Of a DNA stretch of 64,000 nt, positions 42,256 to 51,234 are shown piece by piece. Under the pieces are notes generated by a model. That model was not told the DNA's origin and made no database searches. It worked only from the letters and a program-made list of their open reading frames with translations. The position numbers and the translations under genes are program-made. The stretch spans positions 62,001 through 126,000 of the forward strand of contig NZ_JAGFOA010000006.1 of NCBI RefSeq assembly GCF_017592545.1, in the 5' to 3' direction. Position 1 is the stretch's first letter, and every line of letters starts with the position of its first letter. Source of the DNA: Microbacterium stercoris. Lineage in GTDB: Bacteria > Actinomycetota > Actinomycetes > Actinomycetales > Microbacteriaceae.

Positions 42256-43397
42256 TGTACGTCGCCGTCAAGGGAGGCGAGAAGGCGATCGCGAACGCCC
42301 ACGCTCTGCTCGCGCAGCGCGGACGGGGCGACGCGGGATCCGAGCGGATCGGATACGCCCAGGTCCGCGACCAGATGGGCGTGCTCGTCGCGCGCGTGAT
42401 GGCCGAGGGGTCGCTGTACGACCCCGACCTGGCTGCCAAGGCGCTGCTGCAGTCGCAGGGCGACGTGCTCGAAGCCGTGACGCTGATGCGGTCGTACCGC
42501 ACAACGCTGCCGCGCTTCGGTGTCACCGAGGCCCTCGACACCGCGGGCCTCGCGTCCGAGCGCCGCGTCTCGGCGACGTTCAAGGACATCCCCGGCGGCC
42601 AGCAGCTCGGCGCGACGTTCGACTACACGCACCGTCTGCTCGCCGATGAGCTGACCACGCCCGAGCTCCCGACCGATCCGCTGACGCCGCCCTCCGGCGA
42701 CGACGCCATGCCCCGCGTCACCGACCTGCTCGGGGTCGACGCGCTCATCGAGCCGGATCGTCCGGATGACTGGACGGATCCGGATCCGGCCGATCTCACC
42801 CGCGAGCCGACAGTGTTCCCGATGTCGCGCGCGGAGCGCCTGCAGGCCCTGAGCCGCGGAGACGAGGGCTTTCTGCTGGCGCTGGGCTACTCGACGCAGC
42901 GCGGCTACGGCAACAACCACCCCTTTGCCGGGGAAGTGCGGGTCGGTGAGGTCGAGGTCGAGTTCGAGGCGCCGGAGCTCGGCATGGCCATCCCGATCGG
43001 ACGCATCGAGCTCACCGAATGCCAGATGGTGAACCAGTTCGTCGGCAGCGCCGATCAGGCCCCGCAGTTCACGCGCGGCTACGGTCTCGTCTTCGGCCGC
43101 TCCGAGCGGAAGGCCATGTCGATGTCGCTCGTCGACCGCGCCCTCCGCGCAGAGGAGTTCTCCGAGCGCCGGGTCTCTCCGGCGCAGGACGAGGAGTTCG
43201 TCATCGCCCACGCCGACAACGTGCAGGCCGCCGGGTTCGTCGAGCACCTGAAGCTGCCGCACTACGTCGACTTCCAGGGGGAGCTCGTGCTCATCCGCCA
43301 GCTGCACAGGGAGTTCGAGGAGCGGGTCGCCGCCGCGCGGGCCGAAGGGGATGCGCGCGCCGAACGCCGGACCAAGAAGGAGGACAGCCATGCCTGA
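42255..43397 (+). CDS. phnI: C-P lyase core subunit PhnI
   Basis: This 380-residue protein is PhnI, the nucleosidase that, with PhnGHL, attaches the phosphonate to ribose 5-triphosphate. It begins MYVAVKGGEKAIANAHALL and contains RSYRTTLPRFG, a QQLGATFDYTHRLLADEL segment and QRGYGNNHPFAGEVRVGEVEVE, all family features. The ending EEERVAAARAEGDARAERR is charged. Its start overlaps the phnH stop; its last eight bases overlap phnJ. Confidence 0.94.
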   Translation: MYVAVKGGEKAIANAHALLAQRGRGDAGSERIGYAQVRDQMGVLVARVMAEGSLYDPDLAAKALLQSQGDVLEAVTLMRSYRTTLPRFGVTEALDTAGLASERRVSATFKDIPGGQQLGATFDYTHRLLADELTTPELPTDPLTPPSGDDAMPRVTDLLGVDALIEPDRPDDWTDPDPADLTREPTVFPMSRAERLQALSRGDEGFLLALGYSTQRGYGNNHPFAGEVRVGEVEVEFEAPELGMAIPIGRIELTECQMVNQFVGSADQAPQFTRGYGLVFGRSERKAMSMSLVDRALRAEEFSERRVSPAQDEEFVIAHADNVQAAGFVEHLKLPHYVDFQGELVLIRQLHREFEERVAAARAEGDARAERRTKKEDSHA

Positions 43398-44268
43398 GCC
43401 CCGCATCGTCTACAACGAGGGCTACCTCGATGAGCAGACCAAGCGCGTCATCCGCCGGGCCCTGCTCAAGGCCATCGCAGTCCCGGGCTTCCAGGTGCCC
43501 TTCGCCTCCCGCGAGGTGCCCATGCCCCGCGGCTGGGGAACGGGCGGCGTGCAGGTCACCGCCGGCGTCATCGGCCAGGCCGACACCCTCAAGGTCATCG
43601 ACCAGGGCGCGGACGACACCACGAACGCCGTCTCGATCCGCCAGTTCTTCGAGAAGGTCGCGGGCGCCCGCGGCACCACCCGCACCGACCTCGCCACGGT
43701 CATCCAGACGCGTCACCGCATCCCCGAGACGCCCCTCGTGGACGGGCAGATCATGGTCTACCAGGTGCCGATCCCCGAGCCGCTGCGCTTCCTCGAGCCG
43801 CGCGAGACCGAGACGCGTCGCCTGCATGCCCTCGAGGAGTACGGCCTGATGTACGTGAAGCTCTACGAGGACATCGCCAAGTACGGCCATATCGCGAAGA
43901 CCTACGACTACCCCGTGCTCGTCGCCGGCCGCTACGTGATGGCGCCCTCTCCCATCCCGAGCTTCGACAACCCGAAGCTGCACCAGAGTCCTGCGATGCA
44001 CCTGTTCGGCGCGGGGCGTGAGAAGCGCATCTACGCGGTGCCCGCGTACACGGACGTCGAGAGCCTCGGCTTCGAGGACTTCCCGTTCGAGCCGCAGACC
44101 TTCGAGACTCCGTGTGCCGTCTGCGGCGCCGAGGGCGTCTACCTCGACGAGATCGTGATGGACGACAAGGGCACGGTCATGTATGCGTGCTCCGACACCG
44201 ATCACTGCGAGCGCCGAGTGGCTGGATCCGGCCCCGCCGGCACGCCGACCGGGAAGGTCCTGGCATGA
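43390..44268 (+). CDS. phnJ: C-P lyase radical-SAM subunit PhnJ
   Basis: This 292-residue iron-sulfur radical-SAM enzyme cleaves the carbon-phosphorus bond to give the hydrocarbon and ribose cyclic phosphate. The four cysteines are Cys242, Cys245, Cys267 and Cys273 (CAVC and ACSDTDHC), each one residue from the E. coli positions. GWGTGGVQVTAGVIG near residue 48 lies in the substrate region. Length is standard. It overlaps both neighbours, so the whole core is translated as a unit. Confidence 0.96.
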   Translation: MPEPRIVYNEGYLDEQTKRVIRRALLKAIAVPGFQVPFASREVPMPRGWGTGGVQVTAGVIGQADTLKVIDQGADDTTNAVSIRQFFEKVAGARGTTRTDLATVIQTRHRIPETPLVDGQIMVYQVPIPEPLRFLEPRETETRRLHALEEYGLMYVKLYEDIAKYGHIAKTYDYPVLVAGRYVMAPSPIPSFDNPKLHQSPAMHLFGAGREKRIYAVPAYTDVESLGFEDFPFEPQTFETPCAVCGAEGVYLDEIVMDDKGTVMYACSDTDHCERRVAGSGPAGTPTGKVLA

Positions 44269-45050
44269 ACACGCTCGACTACGAGCTGCCCCTGCTGAGC
44301 GTCATGAGCGCGGGCCACACCTACGGCGAGAAGTTCGGCTGCCGCGACGTGAGCTTTGACCTGTGGCCGGGGGAGGTGCTGGCGATCGTCGGCGAGTCCG
44401 GATCGGGCAAGTCCACCCTGCTCGGCATGCTGTCCCAGCGCCTGTCGGTCGATGAGGGATCCATCCGCTACCGGCAGGGCGGCGACCTCGTCGAGCTGTC
44501 GGAGCTGTCCGAGCGCGACGTGCGCCGCCTCTGGCGCACCGAGTGGGGCTTTGTGCACCAGCACCCGGCCGACGGCCTGCGGATGCACGTCTCGGCCGGC
44601 GGCAACATCGGCGAGCCGCTGATGGCCAACGGCGCCCGCCACTACGGCGACATCCGACGGCAGGCCGAGGAGTGGCTGGCACGTGTCGAGATCCCGCTGG
44701 ATCGCATCGACGACGCCCCGGCGACCTTCTCGGGCGGCATGCGCCAGCGTCTGCAGATCGCCCGCAACCTCGTGTTCGGCCCCCGGCTCGTCTTCATGGA
44801 CGAGCCGACCTCCGGCCTCGACGTGTCGGTGCAGGCCCGCCTGCTCGACCTGATCCGCTCGCTCGTGTCCGATCTCGGCCTCGCGGTCATCATCGTCACG
44901 CACGACCTCGCGGTCGCCCGTCTCATCTCGCACCGCACGCTGGTGATGAAGGACGGCGCCGTGATCGAACAGGGGCTCACGGATCGCGTGCTCGATGATC
45001 CCCAGGCCGCCTACACCCAGCTGCTCGTCTCCTCGATCCTCCAGGGGTAG
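44265..45050 (+). CDS. phnK: C-P lyase ATP-binding protein PhnK
   Basis: This 261-residue ABC-type ATPase binds the C-P lyase core. It has Walker A GESGSGKSTLLG (near residues 43-54), signature FSGGMRQRLQIARNL and Walker B LVFMDEPTSGLDVS. No membrane protein accompanies it, which fits PhnK and not an importer ATPase. The ATG overlaps the phnJ stop. Confidence 0.94.
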   Translation: MNTLDYELPLLSVMSAGHTYGEKFGCRDVSFDLWPGEVLAIVGESGSGKSTLLGMLSQRLSVDEGSIRYRQGGDLVELSELSERDVRRLWRTEWGFVHQHPADGLRMHVSAGGNIGEPLMANGARHYGDIRRQAEEWLARVEIPLDRIDDAPATFSGGMRQRLQIARNLVFGPRLVFMDEPTSGLDVSVQARLLDLIRSLVSDLGLAVIIVTHDLAVARLISHRTLVMKDGAVIEQGLTDRVLDDPQAAYTQLLVSSILQG

Positions 45051-45052
45051 TG

Positions 45053-45808
45053 ATGCCTTCTCCCACGAACACGCTGACCGCCGAGCCCTCGGCCACCTTG
45101 CCCGAGGGTGCCATCCTGAGCGTCCAGGGTGTGGGGAAGACATTCACGCTGCACCTGCAGGGCCGCCAGCGGATCCCCGTGCTAGCCGGGCTCACCTTCG
45201 ACGTGCCGCGCGGATCCTGCGTGGTGCTGGGCGGCGAGTCGGGTGCCGGCAAGAGCACCGTGATGAAGATGGTCTACGGCTCCTATGGGGCGCACGCGGG
45301 GCGCATCCTGCTCGCGCACCAAGGGGCCACCCTGGATCTCGCCACGGCGCAGCCGCGCGAGGTACTCGCGGCACGACGCGAGACGATGGGCTACGTGAGC
45401 CAGTTCCTGCGAGCTGTTCCCCGCGTACCCGCGATCGACGTCGTGGCCGAGCCGCTCGTCGAGCGCGGCGTCGAGCGCCAGGCGGCGCGCCAGCGGGCGG
45501 AGGAGATGCTCGCCCGCCTCTCGATCCCCGAGCGACTGTGGACACTGCCTCCGGCGACCTTCTCCGGCGGCGAGCAGCAGCGTGTCAACATCGCGCGCGG
45601 GTTCCTCGCCGAGCGGCCGCTGCTGCTGCTCGACGAGCCGACCGCCTCGCTCGACGCCCGCAATCGCGGTGTTGTGATCGAGCTCATCCGCGAGCGCCTC
45701 GCCCGGGGCGTCGGGATGCTGGCGATCTTCCACGACCATGACGTGCGCGACGCCGTGAGCGATGCGATCGTCGACGTGGCGGCCTTCACCCCCGGAGCCG
45801 GGGCATGA
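45053..45808 (+). CDS. phnL: C-P lyase ATP-binding protein PhnL
   Basis: This 251-residue ABC-type ATPase has Walker A GESGAGKSTVMKMVYG (near residue 62), signature FSGGEQQRVNIARGF and Walker B LLLLDEPTASLDARN. The YVSQFLRAVPRV Q-loop segment is diagnostic for PhnL. It starts two bases after the phnK stop; a GTG at 45050 is an alternative. The stop overlaps the DUF1045 ATG. Confidence 0.94.
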   Translation: MPSPTNTLTAEPSATLPEGAILSVQGVGKTFTLHLQGRQRIPVLAGLTFDVPRGSCVVLGGESGAGKSTVMKMVYGSYGAHAGRILLAHQGATLDLATAQPREVLAARRETMGYVSQFLRAVPRVPAIDVVAEPLVERGVERQAARQRAEEMLARLSIPERLWTLPPATFSGGEQQRVNIARGFLAERPLLLLDEPTASLDARNRGVVIELIRERLARGVGMLAIFHDHDVRDAVSDAIVDVAAFTPGAGA

Positions 45809-46488
45809 CGCGCTACGCGGTCTACGCGCTCCCCGGCGCCCTGGGCGAGGCCGCGGAGCCCGAGGGCGCCGCCCTGCGCGCGGCGGCCGAGGCGTGGTTC
45901 GCCCGACCCGACCTCCGCGATCGCACGCTGGGGCCCCGCCGCTACGGCTTCCACGGCACGCTGAAGGCGCCCTTCCGCCTCGCAGAGGGGCGCACCGAGG
46001 AGGAGCTGCGCGCGGCGGCCGACGCGTTCGCCGCCGGACGTCACGAGGTCGTGCTGCGCTCGCCGCGGGTGGCGAGGCTCGGGCACTTCCGTGCGCTCAT
46101 CGCCTCGGGTGACGAATCCGACATCGCGACGCTGGCGGAAGATGCGGTGCGCGCGTTCGAGGCGTTCCGCGCCCCGCTCACCGAAGCCGACGTCGCACGC
46201 CGTCGGCCGGAGCGCCTCACCCCGCGCCAGCGTGAGCTCTTCGAGCGATACGGCTACCCGTACGTGCTCGACGAGTTCCGGTTCCACCTGACCCTGACGG
46301 ATCCGGTGCCGCCCGAAGCCGCCGACGAGGTCGACGCGGCCCTCGAGACGCACTTCTCCGCCCTCACCGGCGTTGACGTGCCGCTGCGCGCGATCGCCCT
46401 GTTCGTCGAGCGCGGACCCGGTGCCGATTTCGAGATCCTCTCCGTCCATCCGTTCGCCGAGAACAGCGCCCCGGGAGCACACGCATGA
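45805..46488 (+). CDS. DUF1045 protein, probable 2H phosphoesterase of the phn operon
   Basis: This 227-residue protein belongs to DUF1045, often found in phn operons. It carries two H-x-T motifs: H50-G-T in YGFHGTLKAPF and H161-L-T in FRFHLTLTDP, the hallmark of 2H phosphoesterases that open cyclic phosphates. C-P lyase yields ribose 1,2-cyclic phosphate, which PhnP hydrolyses in E. coli; no phnP lies in this operon. I infer that this protein may do that step. It overlaps phnL and phnM by four bases each. Confidence 0.82.
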   Translation: MTRYAVYALPGALGEAAEPEGAALRAAAEAWFARPDLRDRTLGPRRYGFHGTLKAPFRLAEGRTEEELRAAADAFAAGRHEVVLRSPRVARLGHFRALIASGDESDIATLAEDAVRAFEAFRAPLTEADVARRRPERLTPRQRELFERYGYPYVLDEFRFHLTLTDPVPPEAADEVDAALETHFSALTGVDVPLRAIALFVERGPGADFEILSVHPFAENSAPGAHA

Positions 46489-47669
46489 GCAACGAGACCG
46501 TCTTCACCAATGCCCGGATCGTGCTCGACGATGAGGTGATCCTCGGATCCGTCCGCGTCGCCGACGGGATGATCGCCGACATCTCGTCGGGCGGCTCGGC
46601 CGTCGGGGCTTCCGGCGGCGAGGATGTCGGCGGGGACTTCCTGATGCCGGGCATCGTCGAGGTGCACACCGACCAGGTCGAGGCGCACTTCCAGCCGCGC
46701 CCGAAGCGCTACTGGGATCCGATCCCCGCGGTGATCGCACACGACGCGCAGATGGCGGCCTCGGGGATGACCACAGTGCTCGACGCCCTGCGCATCGGCA
46801 CCGGCCCGACCGACGGCAACAACATGGCCAAGAACGCGCGCACGCTCGTCGAGGCCGTGGTGCACGCGGCCGACAGCGGCCTGCTGCGGGCCGACCACTT
46901 CGTGCACCTGCGCTGCGAGGTCTCGACGCCGGATGTCGTCGACGTGTTCGACGAGGTCGGCGTCCACGAGCGCGTGCGCATGGTCTCGCTGATGGATCAC
47001 ACTCCGGGCCAGCGCCAGTACGCCGACGTCGAGGCCTTCCGCACCTACATGGTCGGCAAGGGGCGCCTGACGAATGACGAGTTCGACGCGCACGTGGTGG
47101 CCCTGCACAAGCTCTCGGCCGAGTACGCGGTGCCGCACCGGAAGCAGATGGCGGAGCGCGCCGCCGCCCGCGGCATCGCGATCGCCGCCCACGACGACGC
47201 CACGCAGGCGCACGTCGACGAGTCGAAGGCGCTCGGCGGCCTCATCTCGGAGTTCCCGACCACGGTGGAGGCCGCCCGCCACGCGCGCTCCGTGGGCCAG
47301 CTCATCGTGATGGGCGCGCCGAACATCGTGCGCGGGGGATCCCACTCGGGCAACGTCGCGGCGTCGGAGCTGCTGGCCGCCGGGCTGCTCGACATCCTGT
47401 CGAGCGACTACGTGCCCGCCAGCCCGCTGCAGGCGGCGTTCCTGCTCTTCGCGCGCGGCGACGTCACTCTCTCGCAGGCGTCGAAGCTCATCAGCGCCAA
47501 TCCGGCCGCGGCGGTCGGACTGCATGACCGCGGGACGATCGGCATCGGCAAGCGCGCCGACCTGATCCGGGTGCACGCGTATGACGAGGCTCCGTCCGAG
47601 CAGCACCCGCTCGGTGCGCCGGTGCCGATCGTGCGCGGCGTCTGGCGCGAGGGCGTGCGCGTCGCATGA
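46485..47669 (+). CDS. phnM: Alpha-D-ribose 1-methylphosphonate 5-triphosphate diphosphatase PhnM
   Basis: This 394-residue amidohydrolase-fold enzyme releases pyrophosphate from the ribose phosphonate triphosphate before C-P cleavage. Metal-binding motifs are VEVHTDQVEAHF (where HTD replaces HxH, as in PhnM) near residue 58, and AAHDDATQAHVDES near 236; GAPNIVRGGSHSGN and SSDYVPASPL near the end complete the active site. It overlaps both flanking genes. Confidence 0.94.
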   Translation: MSNETVFTNARIVLDDEVILGSVRVADGMIADISSGGSAVGASGGEDVGGDFLMPGIVEVHTDQVEAHFQPRPKRYWDPIPAVIAHDAQMAASGMTTVLDALRIGTGPTDGNNMAKNARTLVEAVVHAADSGLLRADHFVHLRCEVSTPDVVDVFDEVGVHERVRMVSLMDHTPGQRQYADVEAFRTYMVGKGRLTNDEFDAHVVALHKLSAEYAVPHRKQMAERAAARGIAIAAHDDATQAHVDESKALGGLISEFPTTVEAARHARSVGQLIVMGAPNIVRGGSHSGNVAASELLAAGLLDILSSDYVPASPLQAAFLLFARGDVTLSQASKLISANPAAAVGLHDRGTIGIGKRADLIRVHAYDEAPSEQHPLGAPVPIVRGVWREGVRVA

Positions 47670-48223
47670 CCGGCGCGTTCGTCGCGATCACGGGTCCCTC
47701 CGGATCCGGCAAGGACGCGGTGCTCGGATGGACGCGCGAGCGACTGAGCACGTCGCGCTACCTGTTCCCGCGCCGCGTCATCACCCGCCCTTCGGGGCCG
47801 GGGGAGGATCACGTACCGGTGACCGAGGCCGACTTCGCGGCGGCCGAGGCGGCCGGACGATTCGCGCTGTCCTGGCGCGCGCATGGCCTCGCCTACGGGG
47901 TGTCCGCGTCGGTCCTCGACGCGATCGCCGATGGCTGGGTCGTGGTCGGCAACGTGTCGCGCGAGACGCTTCCGAGGCTCGAGGAGACCTTCGGACGCGC
48001 GTATTCGGTGCGGATCGCTGTGCCCGACGAGGTGCGTCGCGCCCGCATCCTCGCTCGCGGCCGCGAGACCTCCGCCGACGCGCAGGCCCGCCTCGATCGT
48101 ATCGACCCGGCCCCGGACTTCCCCGTCGACCTCGAGATCGTGAACGGCGGCGCGCTCGCGGATGCTGGCGCGCAGCTGCTCGACTTCCTGCGCTCGGTGC
48201 GAACCGGGGCGCCGGCACGCTGA
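47666..48223 (+). CDS. phnN: Ribose 1,5-bisphosphokinase PhnN
   Basis: This 185-residue P-loop kinase converts ribose 1,5-bisphosphate to PRPP, returning the sugar to metabolism. Walker A is GPSGSGKDAVL (residues 10-20), followed by FPRRVITRPSGPGEDH as in guanylate-kinase-like PhnN. It is the last gene of the phn operon. No phnC, phnD or phnE importer gene accompanies the cluster in this window. A convergent flavoprotein gene ends 45 bp away. Confidence 0.92.
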   Translation: MTGAFVAITGPSGSGKDAVLGWTRERLSTSRYLFPRRVITRPSGPGEDHVPVTEADFAAAEAAGRFALSWRAHGLAYGVSASVLDAIADGWVVVGNVSRETLPRLEETFGRAYSVRIAVPDEVRRARILARGRETSADAQARLDRIDPAPDFPVDLEIVNGGALADAGAQLLDFLRSVRTGAPAR

Positions 48224-48267
48224 TCCGAGTCGCCGGCTGAGGAGGCTCGGGTTGTCGGAGGCGCGGG

Positions 48268-49467
48268 TCAGGCCACGTCCTCGGCGAGCCCGTCGTCGAG
48301 GTAGCGCGTGACCGCGGCGACGGCCGCCCGCCCGGCCCGATTGGCGCCGACGGTCGACTGGGACGGGCCGAACCCGATGAGGTGCACACGCGGCTCGCCG
48401 GCGACCTGTGTGCCGCGCATGGTGATGCCCTCGAGCTCGTTGCGCAGGTAGAGGGGGTCGAGGTGGCGCAGGTCGGCCCGGAAGCCGGTGGCCCAGAGGA
48501 TCGCATCGAGCGGGGTGAAGGATCCGTCTGCCTCGCGCACGCCATCGGGCTCGATCGCCGTGAACATCGGGCGGCGCACAAGCACACCCCGGTCGCGGGC
48601 CGCGCGGGCCGCGGCGCCCCAGCCGAGCCCGGTGTAGCCGACGACGCTTCCGGTCGGGCGCCCCGCCTCGACATCCGCTGTCACCTTGTCGATGGTGGCG
48701 CGGCCCGTGGTCTCGGGGTCGAACTCGCCCTCGAGGAACACCGGTTCGCGGCGCGTGTACCAGCGCGTGTCGGCGACGCGGGAGATCTCCTCGAGCTGCT
48801 GCACCGCCGAGATCCCGCCGCCGACGATCGCGATCCGCTGGCGCCGCCCGTCGACGGGCGCGAAATCCTCGAGGCGTCCGTAGTCGCGGGTGTGCAGCTG
48901 GCGGCCGCGGAAGGTCTCGGCGCCGGGGTAGACGGGGAGCACGGGGTTGTTCCATGTGCCGGTCGCGTTGATGACCGCTCGCGTGCGCCACGTGCCCTGA
49001 TCGGTCTCGACGAGCAGATCGCCGTCCTCGTCGTCGTCGGCGTAGTCGACGGAGAGCACCCGCACGGGACGCAGGATCGGGAAGCCGTACTGCTCCTCGA
49101 ATCCTGCGAAGTACCGGGGCACCGCGGCGCTGCTCGGTTCGTCCGGATCCATCCGCGGCTGCGCGAGCCCCGGAAGGTCGAAGATGCGGTTGAGGTTGCG
49201 CACCGTCAGCGACGGCCACCGGTGCTGCCACGCGCCGCCGGGGGCGGGGTTCGCGTCGAGAACGACGTACGAGCGCGGGGCGTCGGGTGAGGTGAGCGCG
49301 CTGGCGAACCCACCGCGGTTCAGGTGGAACGCGGCGGAGAGCCCCGCCTGCCCCGCGCCGATGACGACGACGGTGGCGGTGCGCGGGTTCATGCCGAAGT
49401 CAACCGCGTGCGGCGGCGGCGCATTCCGTGCGGGCGCATAGGCCGGCCTTCTCGGTGCCGATGTCAT
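48268..49467 (-). CDS. FAD/NAD(P)-dependent oxidoreductase (flavin monooxygenase-like)
   Basis: This protein of up to 399 residues has two Rossmann motifs: VVVIGAGQAGLSAAFHL (near residue 33) for FAD and IAIVGGGISAVQQLEEI (near residue 220) for NAD(P). WQHRWPSLTVRNLNRIFDLPG and NATGTWNNP resemble the FMO/TrkA-like flavoprotein group. The substrate is unknown. The ATG at 49467 has AGGACGG upstream; a second ATG at 49392 just before the FAD motif lacks a ribosome site. It stands between convergent phnN and the HNH gene read in the same direction 18 bp upstream. Confidence 0.8.
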   Translation of the reverse strand: MTSAPRRPAYAPARNAPPPHAVDFGMNPRTATVVVIGAGQAGLSAAFHLNRGGFASALTSPDAPRSYVVLDANPAPGGAWQHRWPSLTVRNLNRIFDLPGLAQPRMDPDEPSSAAVPRYFAGFEEQYGFPILRPVRVLSVDYADDDEDGDLLVETDQGTWRTRAVINATGTWNNPVLPVYPGAETFRGRQLHTRDYGRLEDFAPVDGRRQRIAIVGGGISAVQQLEEISRVADTRWYTRREPVFLEGEFDPETTGRATIDKVTADVEAGRPTGSVVGYTGLGWGAAARAARDRGVLVRRPMFTAIEPDGVREADGSFTPLDAILWATGFRADLRHLDPLYLRNELEGITMRGTQVAGEPRVHLIGFGPSQSTVGANRAGRAAVAAVTRYLDDGLAEDVA

Positions 49468-49485
49468 GGTGCTATCCCGTCCGTC

Positions 49486-51102
49486 CTAGAACGGGGCGGA
49501 GGTCTCCACCGGGGTTGTGTGGATGGCGGGTGGATCGTCGTTGTAGGTGTAGCCGCAGGGGGTGGTGATGGTGAAGTGGCCGTGCCCGTGGTTGTGGAAT
49601 GTCCAGGGGGCGTGGTGCTTCATCATGTGGTGGCCTTCGCAGAGGCAGGCGAGGTTGTGCACGCTGGTGGGTCCACCTGCCGAGTAGGGGACGGTGTGGT
49701 CGATGTCGGTGTGCTTGGCCTTTGTGGCGCATCCGGGCAGGCGGCAGGTTTTGTCGCGGGCGAGCAGGAGGCGGCGTTGGGCGGCGGTGGGGGTGTAGTG
49801 GTCGACGGTGAGCAGCGCTCGGGTGTCGGGGTGGAGGAAGACGCGTTCCCATCCGGGGCTTCGGGCGGCGAGCCGGCGGGCGGTGTCGGGGTCGATGGGA
49901 CCGTATCCGTCGAGGAGGGCGGGCCCGTCGTCGAGGCCGAGGAGGGTGGTGACGGGGATGGTGACTTCGACGGTGGCGGTGATGTGGGCGTCGAGGTCGT
50001 GAGCCGTGGGCTCGCCGGTGAAGAGGAGGTCGGTGGCGAGGTCGGCACGCAGCTGACCGAGGCGACGATCATCGGTGCCCGGTTCGGTGGGGGCGCCCGA
50101 CTCCGTGTGGGCAGAGTCGGCGGGGGCGGGAGCGGCGAGGCCCGGCTCGGTGGGAGCCGAGTCGGGGGTGATGGCGTCCGCGTCGATGGTGGCCCTATTT
50201 GAGTTCTCGCGCGCGCCATGGGTCTCACTTGAGCTCGCGGGCGCGTCAGTGGTGTCGGCAGCGGGTGCGTCGATACCCCGACCGATGTCCTCGGGCGCGC
50301 CGGTGGGGCGGATCGCAGCGAGCACTCGCGGCGCAGCGGGTGATGCGGAGGTTGTTGCCGTGGTTGTGCCGGTGGCCTCGGGCGCGGCGGTCGGTGCGGT
50401 CGTTGTTGCGTTCTGGGCGCGGGCGGCGGCGCGGTTGTCGCGGGCGACGACCTTCGCCTGTGCGGTGAGGCGGTCGTGCATGGCGCGGGCGCGGACGGCG
50501 GTGGTGAGGATGCGCAGCTCCGCCATCCCCTCCGGCAGATCCACGACATACACGCGCCGATCGGCGCGGGCCCTGTCGTGCCGCTCCTGGATCGGCTCGG
50601 GATCATGCCGCTCGGCCACCTGCACAGCCTGACGCTTCATCCGAGACGGGGTGCTGCGCTCGGCGATCGGGAGGATGTCCGCCTCGAACGCCGCCCGGGT
50701 GGAGTCGTCGGCGATGCGGGAGCCGGCCTCGACGATCTCTCGGGCGTGACGCTGCGTGATCCGCCCCTCCTCGAGTGCGGTGGTCGTGGCGGGGAACCGG
50801 ACCACGAGGTCGTAGGCGCTGTCCAGGCGCGCTTCCATCGTGCGCGGTGATTCCTTCAACGCCAGCGCCACCTCAGCGGCCATCGACCGCACCGGGAACG
50901 CATAATCCGACGCGCGTGGCATCCGCCCGAGTAGGTCGAGGGCGATCTGCATCAGGCCTGCTTGCGCACGCGCCTCCCGCGCATCCAGCACCGCCCGGGC
51001 GGTGCGGATCGCCGCAAGCTCCGCAATGCCCGCCCGCGCACGCGACCGCTCATCCGGGGTGAAATCCCAGGTGAGAGGCGGGGAATCGGTGAAGGTGGGC
51101 AT
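49486..51102 (-). CDS. DUF222 and HNH endonuclease domain protein (13E12 type)
   Basis: This 538-residue protein has an N-terminal DUF222 domain (about residues 1-235, including RITQRHAREIVEAGSRI) and a C-terminal HNH nuclease (CRLPGC...HTDIDHTVPYSAGG...NLACLCEGHHMMKH) with zinc cysteines. Between them is an Ala/Thr/Pro-rich stretch of about 110 residues that looks disordered. These proteins occur in many near-identical copies in actinobacterial genomes and are widely suspected to be mobile or phase-variable; their role is unknown. The ATG at 51102 lies 6 nt after GACAAT. Four tandem repeats lie upstream. Confidence 0.85.
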   Translation of the reverse strand: MPTFTDSPPLTWDFTPDERSRARAGIAELAAIRTARAVLDAREARAQAGLMQIALDLLGRMPRASDYAFPVRSMAAEVALALKESPRTMEARLDSAYDLVVRFPATTTALEEGRITQRHAREIVEAGSRIADDSTRAAFEADILPIAERSTPSRMKRQAVQVAERHDPEPIQERHDRARADRRVYVVDLPEGMAELRILTTAVRARAMHDRLTAQAKVVARDNRAAARAQNATTTAPTAAPEATGTTTATTSASPAAPRVLAAIRPTGAPEDIGRGIDAPAADTTDAPASSSETHGARENSNRATIDADAITPDSAPTEPGLAAPAPADSAHTESGAPTEPGTDDRRLGQLRADLATDLLFTGEPTAHDLDAHITATVEVTIPVTTLLGLDDGPALLDGYGPIDPDTARRLAARSPGWERVFLHPDTRALLTVDHYTPTAAQRRLLLARDKTCRLPGCATKAKHTDIDHTVPYSAGGPTSVHNLACLCEGHHMMKHHAPWTFHNHGHGHFTITTPCGYTYNDDPPAIHTTPVETSAPF

Positions 51103-51234
51103 GGGGCTATTGTCCCACGAGGTTCGGACATTTGTTCGAATCAAACCAGGCTGGAGAGGTGGTTCGCCCATTCCTGCGTGTGGACGAACGAGCGCGAGCG
51201 TCGCGCCGCGATGTGCCTGCGCCGGGTTCGGGGC

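Noticed and set aside
44265..45808. PhnC-like phosphonate import ATPases
   Set aside because: Order after phnJ and the PhnL-specific YVSQFLRAVPRV segment fit PhnK and PhnL; no binding protein or permease follows.
49324..50202. Plus-strand open frame rich in Gly and Val
   Set aside because: It is the complement of the HNH protein's linker and nuclease; composition reflects GC bias, and the HNH motif on the other strand is clear.
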